A DNA stretch of 64,000 bases from R-RK-3 sp963834945. GTDB lineage: Bacteria; Pseudomonadota; Alphaproteobacteria; Rhizobiales; Rhodomicrobiaceae. The notes beneath the pieces are model-generated. The model saw only the letters and a list, made by a program, of their open reading frames with translations, did not search any database and had not been told where the DNA came from. Where the stretch lies: contig CAWIDT010000008.1 of assembly GCA_963834945.1 (NCBI GenBank), positions 1 to 64,000 on the forward strand. The letters are read 5' to 3'. The position numbers and the translations under genes were made by a program. This document shows, one piece after another, positions 49,476 through 57,156 of the stretch; within the stretch, counting starts at the first letter, position 1; every line of letters starts with the position of its first letter.

Positions 49476-50681
49476 TTATTGCCCCGGCATGCCGCTCTCG
49501 GTCGCGGCTTCATCCCGCGCTGCCGGTCTCACCAGCAGCAGCGCGGCCAGCCCGGCCAGGCACAGGGCCGAGGAAACGAGGAGTGCCGCGCCGCCATAGC
49601 GGTCGATGAGCAACCCGAAAGCGAGCGGCGCACCCGCTTGCGCAAGCCTTGCCGGCGCGCCAAGCAGGCCGAGCCGGTAGCCGTATTGATCCGGGCCGAA
49701 GACCGCCAGCGGCACCGTTCCCCTGGCGATGGTCAGGATGCCGTTCCCCGCTCCGTGCAATAGCGTGAACGGTGCCGCGAACCAGGCTCCCCCGAGCAGC
49801 AGCAGCGCCGCGCCCGCTGGATGGCCCAGCATGCACAGCCGCGCCGAGACCAGCGGGTGATAGCGGCTGAGCAGCCCCGCTTCGACCAGGCGCGCGGCGA
49901 CCTGGCCCGGCCCGATCAGCGCTGCCGCCGCCACCGCCTGTCCCGCGCTCGCGCCGCAGGCTTGCAGCAGGCGCGGCAGGTGCGCCGCCATCGCCGTCGA
50001 TACCACCCAGCCCGCCGCGAAGGCAAAGCCCAGCAGCCACATGGCGCGGTCCATCGGGACATGCGGCTTCGCGGCAGCTGCGATGTGGGACCGGGCGACT
50101 TGGGCCTCGGGCAGCCGGAACAGATTGAGCGGCAGGCCAAGGCACAGATGGGCGGCCGCCCAGCACCCGCAGGTATATCGCCAGCCGATCGCCTCGGCGC
50201 CCCAGGCGGTCAGCGGCCAGCCGACCGTGCTGGCGAAGCCGGCGATCAGCGTAATGCCGGTGATGGCGGAACGTGCCTTGTCGCCATAGAGGCGCCCCAG
50301 CGTCGCGAAGGCCGCATCGTAAAGGCCCGCACCCATACCGACGCCGAGGACGAGCCACGCCAGCCAGATCACCCACGCCGCATGCGCGCAGGCGAGCAGC
50401 GCCAGCCCGCCGGCGAAGAGCACATTCGACGCGGCGAGGACCTCGCGCCCGCCGAAGCGGTCGATGGTGCGGCCGATGCGCGGCCCAAGCAGCGCGGCCA
50501 CCGCCAAAGCCGCGGAGAACGCTGCGAACACTCCGGCGCTGCTGATGCCGCCGACGTCACGCGCGATCGGGTCGGCGAGGATCGCGACGAGATAATAGCT
50601 GGACGCCCACGCCAGCGTTTGCGCGATGCCGAGGGCGGCGACGATTTTCAAACGCGGAGGCGGGAACGGCGCGCTCACCAC
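49476..50681 (-). CDS. Major facilitator superfamily transporter
   Basis: This is a 401-residue 12-helix carrier with the MFS loop motif as GRTIDRFGGREVL between helices 2 and 3 and a duplicate-like RYGGAALLVSS toward the end. It begins at a GTG (50681 or 50678). Substrate cannot be inferred; the fold resembles drug or organic-anion exporters. It starts eight bases after the stop of the TPM-domain gene on the same strand, so it may be co-transcribed with the lemA-TPM-TPM group. Confidence 0.82.
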   Translation of the reverse strand: MVSAPFPPPRLKIVAALGIAQTLAWASSYYLVAILADPIARDVGGISSAGVFAAFSAALAVAALLGPRIGRTIDRFGGREVLAASNVLFAGGLALLACAHAAWVIWLAWLVLGVGMGAGLYDAAFATLGRLYGDKARSAITGITLIAGFASTVGWPLTAWGAEAIGWRYTCGCWAAAHLCLGLPLNLFRLPEAQVARSHIAAAAKPHVPMDRAMWLLGFAFAAGWVVSTAMAAHLPRLLQACGASAGQAVAAAALIGPGQVAARLVEAGLLSRYHPLVSARLCMLGHPAGAALLLLGGAWFAAPFTLLHGAGNGILTIARGTVPLAVFGPDQYGYRLGLLGAPARLAQAGAPLAFGLLIDRYGGAALLVSSALCLAGLAALLLVRPAARDEAATESGMPGQ

Positions 50682-50689
50682 TGCGCGGC

Positions 50690-51310
50690 CTAATCCCCCG
50701 GCAGGAAGATGAGGTGGTTGGGCAGCATGTCATGGGGATGGACTTCAGGCGGGAAATGCGCGGCCAGGAGTTGGCCGGAGGCTTGAATAGCGTTGAGGAA
50801 TCCGGTGGCGGCTTGTCCCTTGCCGATATTGGCGGTGAGATCGCTGACGATGCCCACCCAGGTCTCGACCGGCACATGGCGGTTGATTTCGGAATCGGCG
50901 ACGATCTCCGCGTATCGCTCGGCGACGGACACGAAGATCATCACACCGGTGCGGCCCGGCGTCGTATGGAGATTTTGCGCCAGGAATTGCTCCATCGCAC
51001 GCCGATGCGCCAGCCGATGCTGAGTCCGGCGCGGCGTCAACGCCAGCCGCAAGGGACGAAGGTTGAGCAGGAAGGCGAGCAGCGCGAAGACGGCGATCTG
51101 CAGGGTGTAGATCGTCTGGATCGGCCACCACGTCCACAGAATGAGCGGCAAAGGCACGGCGAGCGCGGCGATCCCGGCCCAAAGGAACGCCGCCGCGAGA
51201 TAGCTGCCGCTCGCCTCCGCGACGACGGCAACGATTTCGCCCGATGTCTTTCGCTCCGCCGCCGAGATGGCGTCGGCGATGCGCTGCTGGTCTTCCAGTG
51301 ATATCAGCAT
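50690..51310 (-). CDS. TPM-domain membrane protein
   Basis: This 206-residue protein has an N-terminal TPM-like segment (IADAISAAERKTSGEIVAVVAE), two transmembrane helices (about 33-80) and a second TPM half (TGVMIFVSVAERYAEIVAD, AATGFLNAIQASGQLLAAHF). TPM domains relate to the thylakoid Psb32/TLP18.3 and bacterial YgcG proteins and may have phosphatase-like or scaffolding roles. The start is preceded by a GGGGGACG run. It sits after another TPM protein and LemA, the usual companion set. Confidence 0.78.
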   Translation of the reverse strand: MLISLEDQQRIADAISAAERKTSGEIVAVVAEASGSYLAAAFLWAGIAALAVPLPLILWTWWPIQTIYTLQIAVFALLAFLLNLRPLRLALTPRRTQHRLAHRRAMEQFLAQNLHTTPGRTGVMIFVSVAERYAEIVADSEINRHVPVETWVGIVSDLTANIGKGQAATGFLNAIQASGQLLAAHFPPEVHPHDMLPNHLIFLPGD

Positions 51311-51387
51311 GAAGTCACGTCCCCCGTGCATCGCTTTGCGCCATCCCGCGCCGCTTCGGCCGTCGCTCGCGGCCTGTTTCGTCGTCG

Positions 51388-52203
51388 CTACCAGCTCCCC
51401 GACGACCCGCCGCCGCCGAAATCGCCCCCGCCGCCGGACCAGCCGCCGCCGCCTCCACCGCCGCCACCCGATCCGCCGCCCCAGCCACCGGGAAAGAAGA
51501 CGATGGGATTGTCCCGCGCTTGCCGTCCGCCCCGCATGGCGCCCTGGCGCGGCTGGATGGCTTTGCTTTGACGCCATTGAATCCAGAGCATGAAGACGAT
51601 GAAGATCACGAAGATCCCAAATGTGAACAGGGCTTCGTTGTCTTGCGGCTCGCGCTTGACCGTGCGCGCGGCGCGGTCCTTGACCGCCTCGGCATCGCCA
51701 AGCATGACATCCCGGATATCGCGCACGCCGGCCTTGATGCCGGCCGCGAAGTCGCCGCGGCGGAAAGCCGGCAGGATGGCGTTCTGGATGATGAGCCTGG
51801 TCATGATGTCGGTGAGCTGCGGCTCCAGCCCGCGCCCCACCTCGATCCGCACCTTCCGATCCTTCGGCGCGACGATGAGCAGGGCGCCGTTATTGACGTC
51901 CTTCTGGCCGATCTGCCAGGCGCGGCCGAGCTGATAGCCGAAATCCTCGATCTCGTAGCCTTGCAGCGAATTGGTGGTGTAGACGACGAGCTGGTCGGTG
52001 GACTTGGCCTCCAGATCGGCCAGCGTCTGCGTCAGTTCCTGGATGTCGGCCGGGCTGAGGAGATGCGCATCATCGACGACGCGCCCGGTGAGCGGCGGGA
52101 ATTTCGGCTGCGCCTGGGCAGCGTGGCAAGCGGCGAATGCGGCTAGCCACGCCAGCAGGAGAAGCGCCAGACCAGACGGGGTGCGTCGAACGAGCTGCGC
52201 CAT
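51388..52203 (-). CDS. TPM-domain protein (YgcG family) with Gly-rich C-terminus
   Basis: This 271-residue protein has a signal peptide (ending AAQAQPK), a TPM domain (GRVVDDAHLLSPADIQEL, LVVYTTNSLQGYEIEDFGYQ, NNGALLIVAPKDRKVRIEVG), a transmembrane helix (FTFGIFVIFIVFMLWIQW) and a final Gly/Ser tail with long Gly runs. The Gly-rich tail is characteristic of YgcG homologues. It follows lemA by 27 bases on the same strand. LemA-YgcG pairs recur across bacteria, but their function is unsettled. Confidence 0.86.
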   Translation of the reverse strand: MAQLVRRTPSGLALLLLAWLAAFAACHAAQAQPKFPPLTGRVVDDAHLLSPADIQELTQTLADLEAKSTDQLVVYTTNSLQGYEIEDFGYQLGRAWQIGQKDVNNGALLIVAPKDRKVRIEVGRGLEPQLTDIMTRLIIQNAILPAFRRGDFAAGIKAGVRDIRDVMLGDAEAVKDRAARTVKREPQDNEALFTFGIFVIFIVFMLWIQWRQSKAIQPRQGAMRGGRQARDNPIVFFPGGWGGGSGGGGGGGGGWSGGGGDFGGGGSSGSW

Positions 52204-52230
52204 GTCCCAGCGCCTTTGCTGCGTTGACCG

Positions 52231-52845
52231 TCAGGCTTTAGGCTTGGTGAAATCGACCTTGGGGGTCTGCTGCTCTTCCGGCGTCGCGGTGAATGTGGCC
52301 ATCGGTTCGGCCGAGGGGTAAAGCACCGATTTCCACAGGCGGCCAGGAAATGTCACCAGCTCGGTATTATAGACGCGCGCCGCCTCGATATAGTCGCGCC
52401 GCGCGATGCCGATACGGTTCTCGGTGCCTTCAAGCTGGCTTTGCAGCGCCAGGAAATTCTGGCCTGATTTGATATCTGGATAGCGCTCGACGACCGAGAG
52501 CAATTGACGCAGCGCGCCGCCAAGAGTGTTCTGCGCGTCCTGGAAGCGCTTCATCGCTTCGGGGTTGGTGAGAATGTCGGCGGGAATCTGCACTTGCGTC
52601 GCCTTGGCGCGCGCCTCGGTGACCTGCGTCAGCACCGTGCGCTCCTGATCGGCGAAGCCCTTCACGGTCTCCACCAGATTGGGCACGAGATCGGCCCGGC
52701 GCTTATACTGGTTCTGCACCTCGCCCCATTTCGCCTTGGCGTTCTGCTCGTAGCTGGGGATGTCGTTAACGCCGCAAGCGGAGAGCGACAGAGCCAGCCC
52801 GATGGCTGCGGCAATCGAGGCCGATCTGCGTAGGATCTGTATCAT
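52231..52845 (-). CDS. lemA: LemA family lipoprotein
   Basis: The 204-residue product has a lipoprotein signal with lipobox LSACG and a mostly helical LemA domain: YKRRADLVPNLVETVKGFADQERTVL, then SVVERYPDIKSGQNFLALQSQLEGTENRI and ARRDYIEAARVYNTE. It is presumably anchored to a periplasmic membrane face. It is the first gene of lemA-ygcG-TPM. Stress or envelope-related roles are proposed for the family without mechanism. Confidence 0.92.
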   Translation of the reverse strand: MIQILRRSASIAAAIGLALSLSACGVNDIPSYEQNAKAKWGEVQNQYKRRADLVPNLVETVKGFADQERTVLTQVTEARAKATQVQIPADILTNPEAMKRFQDAQNTLGGALRQLLSVVERYPDIKSGQNFLALQSQLEGTENRIGIARRDYIEAARVYNTELVTFPGRLWKSVLYPSAEPMATFTATPEEQQTPKVDFTKPKA

Positions 52846-52993
52846 GCGAATTCTCCCGCCCCTGATAGGTATTATTGCCGCGACCTGATGTCGGATCGTC
52901 GCATTTTCGCGTATTTAACACGATTGACGCGCCATCACCGGAATTCTTCGCCGCCAACAATCGGGTGGGGCGGGAGTTCCAGGCGACGCCTCG

Positions 52994-53767
52994 TCAGCGC
53001 TCCACGAAAGCCTTTTCAACGACGAATTCGGCGGGCTTGCCGTTAGCGCCTTCGGTGAAGCCGCGCTCCACCAGGATGTGGCGCATCTCCTCCAGCATCT
53101 GCGGACTGCCGCAGAGCATAACCCTGTCCTCGCTCACATCGAGCGGGGGCATGCCGGTCTCGGCGAAAAGCTGGCCGGAGGTGATGAGGTCCGTCACCCG
53201 GCCGCGATTGTGGAATGGCTCGCGCGTGACGGTGGGATAGTAGATCAGCCGTTCGCGGATCAGCTCGCCGACGAATTCGTCGCGCGGCAGCGCCTCGGTA
53301 ATGGTTTCGCCATAGGCAAGCTCGGCGATCTGCCTGCAGCCATGCACCAGCACTACCTTGCCGAATTTCTCGTAAGTCTCGGGATCGCGGATGATGCTCA
53401 TGAAGGGGGCAAGGCCGGTTCCGGTGGAGAGCAGGTAAAGCGCGCGGCCGGGCCGCAAATTGTCGAGGATCAGCGTGCCGACCGGCTTCTTGCTCACCAG
53501 GATGCGGTCGCCTTCCTTGATATGCTGCAGCCGCGAGGTGAGCGGGCCGTCGGCGACCTTGATGCTGAAGAACTCCAGCATGTCGTCATAATTGGTGCTC
53601 ACCATCGAATAGGCGCGGGTGAGTGGCTTGCCTTCGACCTCAAGCCCCATCATGGTGAACTGGCCGTTCATGAAGCGGAAGGATGGGCTGCGTGTAGCCT
53701 TGAAACTGAAGAGATCGTCCGTCCAATGCCGGACCGAGAGAACGGTTTCCTCGGTAAAGTTGCTCAT
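52994..53767 (-). CDS. fpr: Ferredoxin--NADP(+) reductase
   Basis: This 257-residue flavoenzyme exchanges electrons between NADPH and ferredoxin or flavodoxin. The FAD-binding motif is RAYSMVS with the preceding FMNGQFTMMGL. The NADP domain has LLSTGTGLAPFMSIIRDP, LVHGCRQ and VMLCGSPQMLEEM. The C-terminus VEKAFVER is extended beyond the plant-type Tyr, as in bacterial subclass I enzymes, where it shields FAD. The start at MSNFTEE fits the family. It is monocistronic. Confidence 0.92.
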   Translation of the reverse strand: MSNFTEETVLSVRHWTDDLFSFKATRSPSFRFMNGQFTMMGLEVEGKPLTRAYSMVSTNYDDMLEFFSIKVADGPLTSRLQHIKEGDRILVSKKPVGTLILDNLRPGRALYLLSTGTGLAPFMSIIRDPETYEKFGKVVLVHGCRQIAELAYGETITEALPRDEFVGELIRERLIYYPTVTREPFHNRGRVTDLITSGQLFAETGMPPLDVSEDRVMLCGSPQMLEEMRHILVERGFTEGANGKPAEFVVEKAFVER

Positions 53768-53892
53768 GATCCTGTCCGTTTGCATCCGTTCGGGTTCGCG
53801 GGTGCCCTATAGATAGAACGTCCCGGCCGTTTTATCAAACTCTCTCGCGCGCGTCGATTTGTCCAACCCTCGCGCGTCCATTTTGATCCGAT

Positions 53893-55221
53893 TTACAGCC
53901 CGCTAAATGTCACGGCAATTCCCAAAATTGACGCAACGCCCAAAACCGCCGGAATGCCCCAATGCCGGCGCAGCAGAAGAAACCCGCTGATGGATGCGAG
54001 CAGAACCACGCGCCAGTCGAGCGTCGCGAGCGACGGCGTCCACAGCGTCCACACCCCGGACTGGACCAGCCGCACCTCGCGGAAAAACACATGCAGCCCG
54101 AACCACAGCGCCAGATTGAGGATGACGCCCACCACCGCCGCCGTGATCGCCGCCAGCGCGCCACGCAGACGCGGCTGGGCATCGATCCATTCGACATAAG
54201 GGGCGCCAGCGAAGATCCACAGAAAGCATGGCGCGAAGGTCGCCCACAGGGCGACGAGCGCGCCCAGCAGGCCAAGGCCCCAGGCCGCGCCGCCGCCGGC
54301 CCGCCAGGCGGCGAGAAAACCAACGAATTCCGTCACCAGGATCAGCGGCCCCGGCGTCGTCTCCGCCAGGCCCAGGCCATCCAGCATCTGCCCGGCCTCC
54401 AGCCAGCCATGCCGCACCACCACGTCCTGGCCCATATAGGCGAGCCCCGCATAGGCGCCGCCGAAGGTCACGACCGCCAGCCTGGAGAAGAACCAGCCGA
54501 GCTGGGTGAGGATGTGATCGCCACCCAGCATTGCCGAAAGCGCCAGCAGCGGCGCCAGCCAGATCGCCAGCCAGACCGCGATGGTGCCGAGCGTCTTCGA
54601 AAGCGGCGCCAGGCTTGCGGCCGCCGCCGCCACGCCCGCCGCCGGCTGGCGCGGCGTACGCAGGAAGCCGAACAGCGCCGCCGCGAAGACGATCAGCGGG
54701 AAGGGCAGGGCGAAGAGGAAGATCGCGACGAACGATACGCCCGCGATCGCCCAATGCTCGGGCAATTTGAGCGCGCGTTTCGCGATCCGCAGCAGCGCCT
54801 CGACGACGATGACGAGCACGGCCGCCTTGACGCCGAAGAAGATCGCCTCGACCAGCGGCACATGCCCGAAGGCGGCATAGATCATCGCCAAGGCCAGCAC
54901 CACCGCCGCGCCCGGCAGCACGAACAGCAGCCCTGCCGCCAGCCCTCCGGCCAGACCGTGCAGCCGCCATCCGGCATAGGTGGCGAGCTGCATGGCCTCC
55001 GGTCCCGGCAGCAGCATGCAGAAGCTCAGCGCGTTGAGATAATGCGCCTCGCCGAGCCATTTCTTCTCGTCGACGACGATGCGGTGCATCAGCGCGATCT
55101 GTGCCGTCGGGCCACCGAAGGAGAGCAGGCCGATCCTCCCCCAGGTGGTGAGCGCCTCGGCAAAGGGCGGGGACGCCGCGTGCAGGGGGGTGGGGGAGAC
55201 ATCGGCCATTGTGGTTTTCAT
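53893..55221 (-). CDS. chrA: Chromate transporter ChrA, long-chain (two-domain)
   Basis: This 442-residue inner-membrane exporter of chromate is built from two homologous CHR domains. The first has GRIGLLSFGGPTAQIALMH and LLPGPEAMQLATYAGW. The second has RLAVVTFGGAYAGLAYMGQ and ETTPGPLILVTEFVGF. The FGG and PGP signatures occur in both halves as expected. Its start overlaps the end of the ChrB-like gene by four bases (55218-55221), so the two are coupled. It confers chromate efflux in characterised relatives. Confidence 0.93.
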   Translation of the reverse strand: MKTTMADVSPTPLHAASPPFAEALTTWGRIGLLSFGGPTAQIALMHRIVVDEKKWLGEAHYLNALSFCMLLPGPEAMQLATYAGWRLHGLAGGLAAGLLFVLPGAAVVLALAMIYAAFGHVPLVEAIFFGVKAAVLVIVVEALLRIAKRALKLPEHWAIAGVSFVAIFLFALPFPLIVFAAALFGFLRTPRQPAAGVAAAAASLAPLSKTLGTIAVWLAIWLAPLLALSAMLGGDHILTQLGWFFSRLAVVTFGGAYAGLAYMGQDVVVRHGWLEAGQMLDGLGLAETTPGPLILVTEFVGFLAAWRAGGGAAWGLGLLGALVALWATFAPCFLWIFAGAPYVEWIDAQPRLRGALAAITAAVVGVILNLALWFGLHVFFREVRLVQSGVWTLWTPSLATLDWRVVLLASISGFLLLRRHWGIPAVLGVASILGIAVTFSGL

Positions 55222-56036
55222 GACGCTTTGCCTGCCGACGGCCAGTTATGCGTTTCCTCGCTGGCATCGCGGCACCAGCGATAGAAGGCGTCGTACAGCA
55301 GCATCCCAGCATCGAGTTGGGAGAGATCGTCTTTGAACATGCGGGAGAGGCCCAGCGAAGCGGCGAGCAGGCCAGCAGCCTCCGGCGCAAGATCGAGCCG
55401 CGCCGTATCCGCGCCGCGCACCAGCGCGGCGAGCCGGTTCAGCGGCGGCGAACCGATGCCGAACTCCTCGATCATCACGTCGAAGGTGCATGCCTCGCCG
55501 CGATGGCTCCAGAAGACGTTATCGATGTCGAAAGGCGCGGCGCCGAACCGCTCTGCCACATCGAGCACATCGGCGGCGGGCACAAACAGGAATGCCGCGC
55601 CGGGATCGACGAAGCGGCGGATCAGCCAGGGGCAGGCGATCCGGTCAATCTTTGGCCGCGCGCGGGTGACCCAGACGGTGCGCTCCTCGGCGTTACGAGC
55701 AGGGAGCCGGTCGATGTTCAGCAGCGGGTGGCCGGCGGAACGCCAGGCTTCGAAGCCGCCCTCCAGCGTTTCCGCCGTGGCTCCCTGGCAGCGCAGCAGG
55801 GCGGCGGCGCCCTGGCTAAGCTTGCGGCCCTTTTGGCAGGAGATGACAACCGGGGCGCCGGACGGCTGGATGTTCCATTCGGACACCTTGCGGTAATCCT
55901 TATGGAGCGAACCCGGAATGAGGCGCGGATCGGCCTCGAAATCCTCCTCGGTCCGCACGTCGATCAGCACGGGAGCACCGGGCGTGCCGATCAGGCGGGA
56001 AAGCTGAGCCACGGTGATTTCGTTGGGAGAAGGCAT
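55218..56036 (-). CDS. Rhodanese-ChrB fusion, chromate-resistance protein
   Basis: This 272-residue protein has a rhodanese domain (about 1-95: VLIDVRTEEDFEADPRLIPG, active-site loop ISCQKGRKLS with Cys present, LEGGFEAWRSAGHPL). It is fused to the ChrB/chromate-resistance domain (VWVTRARPKIDRIACPWLIRRFVDPGAAFLFVP, then FDVMIEEFG). ChrB proteins sense chromate and activate chrA. Rhodanese-ChrB fusions may instead handle sulfur or reduce oxidised species. The Met at 56036 is chosen over 56057. It is coupled to chrA by a four-base overlap. Confidence 0.88.
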   Translation of the reverse strand: MPSPNEITVAQLSRLIGTPGAPVLIDVRTEEDFEADPRLIPGSLHKDYRKVSEWNIQPSGAPVVISCQKGRKLSQGAAALLRCQGATAETLEGGFEAWRSAGHPLLNIDRLPARNAEERTVWVTRARPKIDRIACPWLIRRFVDPGAAFLFVPAADVLDVAERFGAAPFDIDNVFWSHRGEACTFDVMIEEFGIGSPPLNRLAALVRGADTARLDLAPEAAGLLAASLGLSRMFKDDLSQLDAGMLLYDAFYRWCRDASEETHNWPSAGKAS

Positions 56037-56545
56037 GGGCGTCCGTCCTTTGCTCAAGGTTCAGGACGCGATCTTGGGCTGGCGCCTCACGGGGTGGTCG
56101 CGGATAACCCCTTGCGCCAAGGATGCGAAGCGCGGCGGCCGGTGTCAACCGCGTTTGTCCAAACCGAAACTGCGGCGCATTAAGCACATCTTCAGAATTT
56201 GTTCATCGTATTTTAGCGCCGGTCAGGAATGGTTCATCTTACGGCCGATAAGCAGGGCGTATTCCGCGTTGCCGCTATCGGCACGAGGATAATGCCAAAG
56301 CTCAGACCATGATGAAGTTGAACATTCTGCTGACGAACAAGGTGCTCCGCAAACTCCTCCACTGGAATGCGGAGGACCGTTACCGGCCGGAAAAATACTA
56401 CATGCGCGGACCTGGGCCTAAGGCCAAGGCAAAGGATTGCGAAGGCCCGGGCAGTGATTGCCCCTCCATGCCCATGGCCGACAGACATCCGGTCTAGCAG
56501 CACCGCGCCTTGCACCCCCGCCGGGCCGCGAGGGCGCCCGCCATT
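56037..56545. other. Intergenic stretch with one doubtful small frame
   Basis: About 510 bases between the chromate genes and a transposase relic. It should include the chrB promoter (minus strand). A plus-strand frame at 56309-56497 (62 residues, MMKLNILLTNKVLRKLLHW at its start) has no clear ribosome binding site or family and is not called as a gene. No repeats were seen. Confidence 0.4.
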
Positions 56546-57001
56546 GGTGGAGCACGATGGGGCAAGAGCGCTACTCCAGGGCCAAGAGTTCTCATGATCA
56601 CGGCGGATGGCGGCGGTCGAATGGCGCGCGCGTGCGCCTGTGGAAATCGAGCTGCAGAAGTTCGTCGACGAGATCGGCATTCCCGTGATGGTCTGCCATC
56701 TGCCACCCGGTACGAGCAAATGGAACAAAGCTTGTCCCCGCGAAAGCGGGGATCGAGCATCGCCTGTTCGCGTTCATCACCAAGAACTGGCGCGGCAAAC
56801 CACTCCTCAGTCACCGGACAATCGTCCAACTGATCGACGCGACGACGACCGAGAAGTGCCTTGCGGTACGCGCCGAGCTCGAAACCAACGCCTATCCCGC
56901 CGGCATAAAAGTCAGCGACGCCGAGATGGCGGCCCTTGCCATCCATAGACACGACTTCCTCGGCGAATGGAACTACACCGTAAGACCGCGCCCGATTTGA
57001 T
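56546..57001 (+). pseudogene. ISAzo13-family transposase relic, 5'-truncated and interrupted by a palindrome
   Basis: The segment encodes, across frames, the catalytic C-terminal region of an ISAzo13-like (DDE, Rhodopirellula-type) transposase: ITADGGG, NGARVRLWK, IPVMVCHLPPGTSKWNK, then IEHRLFAFITKNWRGKPLLS, RTIVQLIDATTTEKC, YPAGIKVSDAEMAALAI and FLGEWNYTVRPRPI, ending at TGA 56999-57001. The N-terminal half is absent. Frame changes occur near 56600, and a 22-base insertion between WNK and IEHR breaks it again. No terminal repeats were found. It is inactive. Confidence 0.78.
56730..56751. repeat. 22 bp palindromic insertion inside the ISAzo13 relic
   Basis: GCTTGTCCCCGCGAAAGCGGGG interrupts the codon series for WNK-IEHR. 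TCCCCGC and GCGGGGA form a 7 bp stem with a GAAA loop (56735-56752, using one flanking A). The core matches the palindrome at 23461-23480. Its length, 22, shifts the frame by one. Confidence 0.8.
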
Positions 57002-57156
57002 TGGCGCGGTTGTTTATGCAGGCTGCCTAAATCTAAGCCTACGAGTTCCCCATGCGCCCGCCACCCTCCCAGTCGAATTGTAGGATGTTTAGGTGGAAGA
57101 ATGGCTGGATGGCCGTTCCGGTTCCCGGTTGATCCTCTAAATGATGTCCGGCGGCT

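Noticed and set aside
51400..51580. Repetitive Gly/Pro-coding tract considered as a tandem repeat or CRISPR-like array
   Set aside because: It is the Gly-rich tail of the YgcG-type protein, with irregular codon-level repetition, no direct repeats with unique spacers and no cas genes.
53962..55284. A 440-codon frame antisense to chrA
   Set aside because: It is Arg/Gln/His-rich and low in complexity, and the opposite strand encodes a complete chromate transporter.
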